Positions 57,134 through 64,000 of a DNA stretch of 64,000 nucleotides are shown in pieces (within the stretch, counting starts at the first letter, position 1; each line of letters begins with the position of its first letter). Source of the stretch: Symbiodinium natans (lineage: Eukaryota; Sar; Dinophyceae; Suessiales; Symbiodiniaceae); NCBI GenBank assembly GCA_905221605.1, contig CAJNDS010002752.1, positions 197,001 through 261,000 on the forward strand, read 5' to 3'. Made by a program: the position numbers and the translations under genes. The notes below the pieces were generated by a model that made no database searches, was not told the origin of the DNA, and was given only the letters and a program-made list of their open reading frames with translations.

Positions 57134-60100
57134 TGCTAAACATGGCAAGATGTCCGAAGAAGCCAATGTGCGGGCCCAGGGACCTCATGTCCAAAATGGG
57201 CATCGTGCGATGTAGGGCATATGCCGGGTTTCAGTTTCAGGTTTAGCCCACCTCTTCCGGACAAGATCACAAACTCCGTTTTCTGCGGAAGTGGACATCA
57301 AAAACTAGCATTGTCAAGAAAAGTGCATGAAATACCGCTTTGCACAGATGTTCGTCCTTTCCAAGGAAGAAGACATGTAACAAGACATGAACACGAACCC
57401 GTGCTATATCCCCAACAACTTGCAAGAACGTCAGGACCGCATTGGCATTTTGTCTACTAAGAATTGTGGGGCTGTAAATGAAAACCTGGACCATGAACCC
57501 CGAAATATTTCAAGGGGCCTAGCGAGCAAGGAATGCTTGCAATCACAACCAACATAAGCCCCCAACCTAAACCCTAAACCCTAAACCCTAAACCCTAAAC
57601 CCTAAACCCTAAACCCTAAACCCTTACGGTGGAAAGGGGGTCCAGGTCTTGGCTTCGGAAGGCGCACCTGCCATCGGCCTCTGGCGTGCCAGGCAGTCGG
57701 CATCCTTCTGCAAGCATCCCTTGACCTGCACCGCACTGCTTTTTGGGGTTTAGGGTTTAGGGATAGGGTTCAGGGTTCAGGGTTCAGGGTTTAGGGTTCA
57801 GGGTTCAGGGTTTAGGGTTTAGGGTTCAGGGTTTAGGGTTGTTTAGGGTTTAGGGTTTGGGGATTAGGGTTTGGGAACGTCGGACCCTCAATCGAACAAG
57901 CCGACCCTTTAAAACCCAAACACTAAACTCGAAACCCTAAACCCTAAACTCGGACCCCCGAACAAGGGTTACCTCCCAGGCCCCTAGGAAACCCGGGACT
58001 TTGCCCCCCCCCCCCCCCAACTGCCGGTCTCAGCAGGCTTTGCGTGCATAAAGTTGATGGTTTAGGGTCTAGGGCTGAGGGTTGACAGATCCGGGGACAC
58101 CTTGGGCTTCGGTCTTAATACGGGGCCTTGTAGTACAGTCATCCTAGGGTACCTGAGCAGGGACCATGATTTAGCTCTCTGAAGTTCCCTCTTGAAGGTA
58201 AGGATTGTACTACAGTAGGAAGCTGAAGAAGGGGCCCGTTTAGGGCTCAGGGGTTTAGGGGTTTAGGGTTTAGGGTTTAGGGTTTAGGGTTTAGGGTTTA
58301 GGGTTTAGGGTTTAGGGTTTAGGGTTTAGGGTTTAGGGGTCAACATCGCACGCGGCGCATGTGCGCCTTGAGATCTTGTTTTAGGCTTTAAGGTGTAGGG
58401 CCTATGGGGTTAGGGTTTGGGATGTTCCCCCCTAATACGAACAGTCCTTCATCTTAATAGGGGCTACACTAGGAGGTACTATAATCCCGAAAACAGTCCT
58501 TAGTCTTAACAGGGATTAACATAAGGGGGGCACTGTAGTCCCTGTTGAGGACTGTTTGTATAAGTGGGAACATCCCAAGGTTTTGGAGTTTAGGGTAGGG
58601 GCTTAGGGGAGATCTCCCAGCCCCCTCAAAGCCCTACACCCCGAAACCCCGAAACCCTAGCCTCAGCAAGGTGGGACCGGAGTCCTAGTCATCGAACCTC
58701 AAGATAGACTAACCCTAAACCCTAAACCCTACACCCTAAACCCTAAACCCTACACCCCAAACCCTAAACCCTAAACCCCAAACCCTAAACCGAATGAGCC
58801 CATGCCAAAGCTGCGAGATGCCACTTCAGGGCTTCTCAGCTGAAGAGGCGTAGGGGTGTAGGGGTTCGGGGTTTAGGAATTAGGGTTTAGGGTTCAAGGT
58901 TCAGGGTTTAGGGTTTGTGGTTTGGGATTTAGGGTTTAGGGTTCAAGGTTCAGGGTTTAGGGTTTGTGGTTTGGGGTTTACGGTTTGGGAGTGCAGGGTT
59001 TAGGGTTTAGGCTTTAGGGTTGAAGGGCTCAGAGGTTGGGGTTTGTGTCGCAAAGCCCGAGCCCTGAAAGGCCTTGTCGGCAGCTCCAGAGACGCGAACG
59101 CCAGTTTTCAGGCTCGAAGCACCGGACCTGAAGACACTTTGAGTGTTTAGGGCTTGGGGTTTAGGATATTGGGTTTTGGGTTTAGGGTTTAGGGCACCCC
59201 AAACCCTAAACCCTATACCCTAAACTCTAAACCCTAAACCCTATACCCTAAACCCTAAACCCTATACCCTAAACCCTGAGCCCTAAAAGCTTAGGGTGTA
59301 AAAGTGCAAGGCCGAGGGTTTAGGGATAAATTGGGTTCAAAAACTCAGACTCAGGGATGCTTTAGGGCTGAGGGTTTCGTGCTTAGGGTTTTGCAGTTTA
59401 GGGTTTAGGGTTTAGGGTTTAGGGTTTAGGGTTTAGGGTTTAGGGTTTAGGGTTTAGGGTTTAGGGTTTAGGGTTTAGGGTTTAGGGGCTTAGGGTTTAG
59501 GGTTTTTCACTTTAGGGTTTGGGGTCGAGGCTGTGGCGTTTGCGACTGTCGCGCTAGGGGGTGCCATGCCTAAGCGGCTCGCAACCTGCAAGTTCAATCA
59601 TGCACCCAACCAACTAGACTCTCCAGTCTATTGGAGGGAGCTAAAGAAAGACTCTACATGGACTACCATACCCCAAAAAAGGTTGAAGGTTACCTACTCG
59701 ACTTCTGAGCCACCATACCCTAAACTTTAACTAAACCTCTGAAGACGAAGCCCGAAACCCAACACCACAAAGAAAACCCTAAACCCTAAACCCTAAACCC
59801 TAAACCCTAAACTTGCATTCAGAGTCACAGGATGCAGAGACACAGCAGCGCCAGCTTCATTTCATTTCGGATGGGCCAGGATGGGCCACCTGCCATTGAG
59901 ACATTGGGGGCCTATGGCTTCTCAGGCACTTCTTGAGTTTAGGGTTTAGGGTTTAGGGTTTAGGGTTTAGGGTTTAGGGTTTAGGGCTTAGGGCTTAGGG
60001 CTTAGGGTTTAGGGTTTAGGGTTTACGGAAAACCCACATACCCAAGGCCTTCGCACGAGCCGGGCGCCAGCATGTCCGTGCATTTTGAGCCATCATGGCA

Positions 60101-60350
60101 GATTGCGGAGGGATGATAGTGTTTAGGGTTTTGGGTTTTGGGTTTCAAGCTTAGGCTTAGGGCTTGGCGCCTTCTAGTCTTACCAGGAATGTTTAGGGTA
60201 TTTAAGGGTTTCGGGTTCTTGCAAAGATGTTTTGAAACACCGTGTGTTCTACGACCCGGGGGCGTGAGGCCCAAAGGGATTCACTTTTGCGAATCTAACG
60301 TATATGCTCCTTGTCCAGCAGCATGGTCTGCTGTGATCAACTGCGAGTAT
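57134..60350 (-). CDS. multi-exon gene B, duplicate of gene A
   Basis: Islands: about 60350-60275 (HAAGQGAYTLDSQ, GTGAAT donor), about 60122-60030 (TIIPPQSAMMAQNAR), about 59905-59815 (frame shifted by an AATGA duplication), about 59130-59060 (SLKTGVRVSGAADKAFQG), 57733-57672 (VKGCLQKDADCLARQ, |GTGCGC), 57494-57267 (FIYSPTILSRQNANAVL, LLHVFFLGKDEHL), about 57220-57134 (MRSLGPHIGFFGHLAM) to TGA. Four match gene A in order. The frameshift in one island suggests that this copy may be decaying. Function unknown. Confidence 0.5.
58419..58576. mobile_element. family E element, full length
   Basis: GGGATGTTCCCCCCTAATACGAACAGTCC and GGACTGTTTGTATAAGTGGGAACATCCC are imperfect inverted repeats; two internal AACAGTCCTTAGTCTTAA blocks. 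A partial copy is at 29263. Confidence 0.75.
59397..59490 (+). repeat. TTTAGGG array
   Basis: About 13 units inside the gene B span. Confidence 0.9.
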
Positions 60351-60483
60351 GCCCTTGAATCCAGGGTTTAGGGTTTAGGGTTTAGGGTTTAGGGTTTAGG
60401 GTTTAGGGTTTAGGGTTTAGGGTTTAGGGTGTAGGATTTAAGGTTTACGGTTTAGGGTTTAGGGTTTAGGGAGTGTTTAGAGT

Positions 60484-60594
60484 TTGCGGTTTGCCTTTTT
60501 CTTCGTGCGCATGAGTTTCGATGCCGGCTGCGAGCTCATCCCTTCACGCTGGGAACCTGGCAGGGCAGAGTCGTCAAGATTTGCGCCGAAACTT
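60484..60594 (+). CDS. possible plus-strand first exon
   Basis: ATG then SFDAGCELIPSRWEPGRA up to a family D element. Minus frames are closed here. Unrecognised; short. Confidence 0.25.
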
Positions 60595-60702
60595 TGGGGG
60601 GCTTCTGAAATTAGGGGTACCTTATTGGGGTCTGTTAGGGAATCCTACTATATTGGGGGGTCGATATTGGAGTCCCTTATTCTCGCAAACTCCCACTTGG
60701 GA
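60595..60702. mobile_element. family D element
   Basis: GGGGGGCTTCTGAAATTAGG ... GGAGTCCCTTATTCTCGCAAACTCCC; central GGGAATCCTACTATATTGGGGGG matches other D copies. Confidence 0.6.
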
Positions 60703-60819
60703 CATGGAGCCACGACTTGCAGGCAAGGTTTAGCTGTAGCCCTAAACCCGCAGCCCTAAACCCTAAACCCTAAACCCTAAACCCTAAACCCTAAACCCTA
60801 AACCGGGCTTTAGGATTCG

Positions 60820-60925
60820 GATTGGGGGGTGCAGGTGCAGAAGGCACCCCTCAAGAATCGAGGGAAGCTAGACCAGCGATGCAGTAGCTCCAGATCTGGT
60901 CTCTCCACACTCTGGCTTTTGGGGG
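60820..60925 (-). CDS. minus-strand exon, unrecognised
   Basis: Reads SVERPDLELLHRWSSFPRF then LRGAFCTC. Protein-like; family unknown. Confidence 0.4.
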
Positions 60926-61089
60926 TAAGGGACCCCCAATATAGCCCTAAACCCTAAACCCTAAACCCTAAGCCCTAAACCCTGAACCCTGAACCTGAAC
61001 CCTGAACCCTTACCCAAAACCCAAAATATGTAGGATTTTATTACAATAAGGACTCCTGATAAGGTGCCCCGATGTTCGGAAGCCCTCCA

Positions 61090-61310
61090 TGTCAGGGAAC
61101 GGAATGGGGCCGGAGGCCCCAGAGGCTCCAATACTCCCGAATCAAGGAATACCCCTTAAACCAAAAAGGAACCCTAAGCGTATTTTAAGGCATATATTCC
61201 TTGGTTCAGGAATACTCCTTAAACCATATGAGGAGCCCTAAGCATGCTTTAAGGAATAGATCCTTAGTTCAGGAATACTCCTTAAACCAGAAAAGGAACC
61301 CGTACATTTA
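61090..61310. repeat. three ~75-bp tandem copies
   Basis: AGGAATACYCCTTAAACCA followed by AGGARCCCTAAGC and TTTAAGG(C/A)ATA, three times. Non-coding. Confidence 0.75.
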
Positions 61311-61412
61311 GAAACATTCCCCCTAAACCCTAAACCCTAAACCCTAAATCCTAAACCCTCAACCCTAAGCCCTAAACCCCAAGCCCAAGTCCTAAACCCT
61401 AAACCCGAAACC

Positions 61413-61748
61413 TTGCAGGCCTTCCACGGGCGCCGCAGCTTCTTCCACATCTCCAGCCAACCTGTGGGTGCGGAGGTGAGGAGCGACCCACAGCCTCCAA
61501 TACCCCTTACTGAAGGAATTATCCTCGCTCCGAGTCCCCAGGAGCCCAAGGCCGCCGAGGAGGAGGAGGTTCCCAGGTCGGCGCGGCGGTGCCTGGGCTC
61601 CGCGCACGCGGCGAGCGGGGCCGTGGCGGCGCCCTTCGTGGGCTTCGGCTTGGCTGCCTGGGCTCTGAGCCCGGCGCTGGGTCCCCAACATGGAATTTTG
61701 GGTCTAAGGTTTGGACACAAACCCCATACCCAAAACCCTGCACCCTGA
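61413..61748 (+). CDS. plus-strand exon(s), unrecognised
   Basis: After CTTGCAG the frame reads AFHGRRSFFHISSQPVG then GTGAGG, a possible donor. If unspliced it continues (ILAPSPQEPKAAEEEE, APFVGFGLAAWALSP) to TGA. GC-rich and protein-like. The minus strand is open too, but less convincing. Confidence 0.4.
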   Translation: MQAFHGRRSFFHISSQPVGAEVRSDPQPPIPLTEGIILAPSPQEPKAAEEEEVPRSARRCLGSAHAASGAVAAPFVGFGLAAWALSPALGPQHGILGLRFGHKPHTQNPAP

Positions 61749-61854
61749 GCCCTAAAAGCTCGTTTGCTAGAGGCTTTACACAGCACTCAAGTTGACTTAG
61801 AATTAGCCGTCATTTCAAGTTGTTGTTGTTGTTGCTGTTGTAGTAGATTAGCAG

Positions 61855-61877
61855 TCGTAGTCGTAGTCTCGTCGTCA

Positions 61878-61973
<96 letters not shown>

Positions 61974-62112
61974 TAGTAGTAGTAGTAGTAGCAGTCGTAG
62001 TAGTAGTAGAAGCAGCAGTAGAAGCAGTAGCAGTAGCAGTAGCAGCAGCAGCAGTAGAAGTAGCAGTAGCAGTCGCAGTAGCAGTAGCAGTAGCAGAAGT
62101 AGCAGTAGTAGC

Positions 62113-62149
<37 letters not shown>

Positions 62150-62180
62150 ATAGTAGTCGTAGTCGTGGTAGTAGTAGTGA

Positions 62181-62231
<51 letters not shown>

Positions 62232-62232
62232 C

Positions 62233-62279
<47 letters not shown>

Positions 62280-62280
62280 C
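61855..62280. repeat. AGT trinucleotide tract
   Basis: More than 100 AGT/AGC triplets. Gives poly-Val/Ser or poly-Tyr/Leu frames that are not genes. Confidence 0.95.
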
Positions 62281-62590
62281 TCACCTTCAAAGCCCTGGTC
62301 GAACCCTACCAGGCAAGCATACACAGCAATACGGCTACATGCCGGGCAGGTCCCACCGCGATGCCTTGCGCAGGAAGGTCACACTCGACCTTGCGGGAGC
62401 ATTTGATGCCATGCCCCGACATCGACTCCTGGAAGGTATGGAGCACATGAAATTGCCACTATCCTTCATACAGATTGTCATGCGTTGGCACCAACACGCC
62501 CACTACCATTTTCACACCTTATCAATGAAAAACTTGCAGCCAAAGGATCGGCTACCAGGCCACAGTCGATCTTCTCAGCATCTTCGCTGA
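62281..62590 (+). pseudogene. non-LTR retrotransposon reverse transcriptase fragment
   Basis: In one frame: YMPGRSHRDAL, then directly LDLAGAFDAMPRHRLLEGM, then LPLSFIQIVMRWHQHAHYHF, to TGA. These match the order and style of LINE-type RT (GRS..DA block, motif A with FD, then a W-H block). The usual spacer between GRS..DA and motif A is missing, and no YADD motif follows, so the copy is truncated and dead. It abuts the AGT tract. Confidence 0.65.
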
Positions 62591-62653
62591 CGACTATCAT
62601 AGTTCAGCTCAACGCATGATCCGGAGGTCATTCTGTCGCACGCTCTGACGGTC

Positions 62654-62954
62654 AACGCAAGGCTTTACTTGAATGCGCAGGTCCGGGGGCTGGAGGAGGT
62701 TCACACGCAAGACGGCCCAGGGAAAAAAGTCCTTCATCTGCATCTACAGTGCACAGAAAATGTATTGACATCTCTGACTTTGGCAGACTCACGCGTGTAA
62801 CATGCTCTAACGCGGTAACACTTGTGGACTCCAAATTCGACTGATTGGGGATCCTGTACATAACGGGTACATCGCACCAGCAGGTTTTAACAAAATTGGG
62901 AAAAGTGGTTCTCAATCTTTGCAAACACTTGAGACTGGACTTATACGTGGGCAA
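62654..62954 (-). CDS. minus-strand ORF, doubtful
   Basis: 100 codons (LRTTFPNFVKTCWCDVP, TALEHVTRVSLPKSE). Could be a gene remnant or chance; the plus strand has only short frames. Confidence 0.2.
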
Positions 62955-63084
62955 AGCTAGAAATCATAATCAGAATCTGATGTTGCTAGATCATGACACT
63001 CTTTGCGCCCAGATGGCAAGACATAGCTCTGCAGCTCGCTTTTATCGCCAGCTGTTCGCCGGATGGATACATCCCGTCTGAACT

Positions 63085-63400
63085 GCCCTAACCCCAAAAA
63101 AACGAAAACACCTTTAAAATATAAGCAAAACCCATACAAACACAAGCAGAAAGTTTGTAGTAACGTTTAGGGTTTAGAATGGCTGTTCTGACCCCAAAAA
63201 ACAAAAACACCTGCAAAAATACAGGCAAAACCCATACAAGCACAAACAGAAAGAATAAAAAAAAAAACACACCACCAAAATCAAGTTTGACATGTCGGTG
63301 TAGTGACGTTTAGGGTTTAGGATGGCTGCTCTGACCCCAAAAAAAACGAAAAAAAACCTTTAAAAAATACCCATACAAACACAAGCAGAAAGTTTAGGGT
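63085..63400. repeat. three tandem ~110-bp copies
   Basis: CTGACCCCAAAAAA(C)GAAAA ... AAACCCATACAAACACAAGCAGAAAG, each followed by a short GTTTAGGGTTTAG piece. The unit ends in a telomeric motif. Confidence 0.7.
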
Positions 63401-63448
63401 TTAGGACATTGCCTCACATCGGCATGATTTCTGCGTCAAAGAATCAGC

Positions 63449-63811
63449 TTAAGGCCAATGGAGGTTGGTACGCCAAAGAGAAGAGCGTCTTGCGGCTTCT
63501 GGGAAAATGTGCACCTGCCCACCCTGCCAAAAGGCCAGTAACGGTAACACAGTTTCTCTGGTTTTTTCAAAAAAGAAGTCTTGTCGTCCTGTAGAGAAGT
63601 TTGCAACTTCTCCAGTCTTCGCAAGTGCATTAACGAACAGCGCTGTGAGATGCGCCTGTTTTACCAAAACGCCTTCATCTTGCCTCAAGCATTGCAACAC
63701 CACGCGCATGTCCGCTTTGGGCACACAAACGGGGGTGAGATGTCCGGGGCTCGCGCTTCCCCACACATGGGGTATGCCGCTGAACAGCGCAAGCAACGCA
63801 GCGCAAGCCAC
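63449..63811 (-). CDS. minus-strand ORF, unrecognised
   Basis: 120 codons (SPGHLTPVCVPKADMRVVL, KTGEVANFSTGRQDFF). Composition is protein-like through the whole length; plus-strand ORFs of similar size overlap. No domain recognised; possibly a retroelement-related segment. Confidence 0.35.
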   Translation of the reverse strand: MACAALLALFSGIPHVWGSASPGHLTPVCVPKADMRVVLQCLRQDEGVLVKQAHLTALFVNALAKTGEVANFSTGRQDFFFEKTRETVLPLLAFWQGGQVHIFPEAARRSSLWRTNLHWP

Positions 63812-64000
63812 GAGCAGACAGAGAGCTTCGGGCCAGAGACCTTACGCCAACCCGAAAGAGATTGGCATGCTCGGTGCTTCAGATTCACGGTACTTCGTAG
63901 CCCAGTTGTAACTGTAGTACTTTGGACTCAAATATGGTTAAAACCCTACAACGACCCTTGAGAATGCCCTTGCACAAGCAAAGTCTCGCAGCAGTACTGC

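Noticed and set aside
61787-62324. Poly-Tyr, poly-Leu and poly-Val ORFs
   Set aside because: AGT triplet tract read in several frames.

Overview
The window looks like a nuclear contig from a core dinoflagellate (inference). Plant/alveolate-type telomeric heptamers (TTTAGGG/CCCTAAA) occur internally in well over a hundred arrays. Coding sequence is cut into islands of about 50-150 bp. Introns that can be placed by reading frame use GC and GA donors as often as GT, and nearly all coding islands read on one strand (minus). There is no rRNA, tRNA or CRISPR array that I can support, and no bacterial operon structure. A 100-N assembly gap lies at 14143-14242.

Most annotation value is in the islands between telomeric arrays, which behave as exons. 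Two genes could be threaded through them with phase-consistent splices. (1) A Ser/Thr protein kinase on the minus strand, about 31861 to 26636: at least 14 exons, glycine loop, alpha-C, HRDVKPEN, a DFS in place of DFG, APE, and the terminal ARPS motif. (2) An ABC transporter of the ABCD/YddA (SbmA-like fused half-transporter) family on the minus strand, from about 50.7 kb (perhaps 53.7 kb) to 39.0 kb or lower: the NPDQRI-EDV..FT motif, an AE-I-x-Y motif, the last TM segment, Walker A, Q-loop, Walker B and H-loop, with a long poly-Glu insert. Many more minus-strand exons of unrecognised genes fill 2-19, 23-26, 33-39 and 51-61 kb. Two multi-exon loci, at 4.4-9.9 kb and 57.1-60.4 kb, are diverged collinear duplicates. 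One long intronless ORF of 594 codons (20918-22702, minus) carries a CxxC zinc motif and an AT-hook. A broken non-LTR reverse transcriptase piece lies at 62.3-62.6 kb. The first 1.6 kb, 36.1 kb and 61.4 kb carry plausible plus-strand coding.

The unusual biology is in the introns. In the kinase gene most introns that can be bounded carry a telomeric array, and in the ABC gene one intron (39139-39226) is almost nothing but telomeric repeat. Another ABC intron (39353-39470) coincides with a short inverted-repeat element that has further copies at 44604-44719 and 31939-32018. Several introns are bordered by short exon/intron duplications that place a GC, GA or GT donor in the upstream copy and an AG just before the downstream copy. 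This is the signature expected if telomeric DNA and short TIR elements were inserted at staggered breaks and became introns. At least six families of short inverted-repeat elements (called A to F here) are scattered through the window, and homogeneous blocks of variant units (TTGAGGG, TTTGGGG, CTTAGGG, CCCTAAAA) lie beside canonical ones.

Low-complexity tracts (poly-C, AGAGAA, AGT triplets, CTC/GAG) create many long but meaningless ORFs, which are left out. Exon calls rest on open frame, protein-like composition and splice sites read by eye; those without a recognised family carry low confidence.
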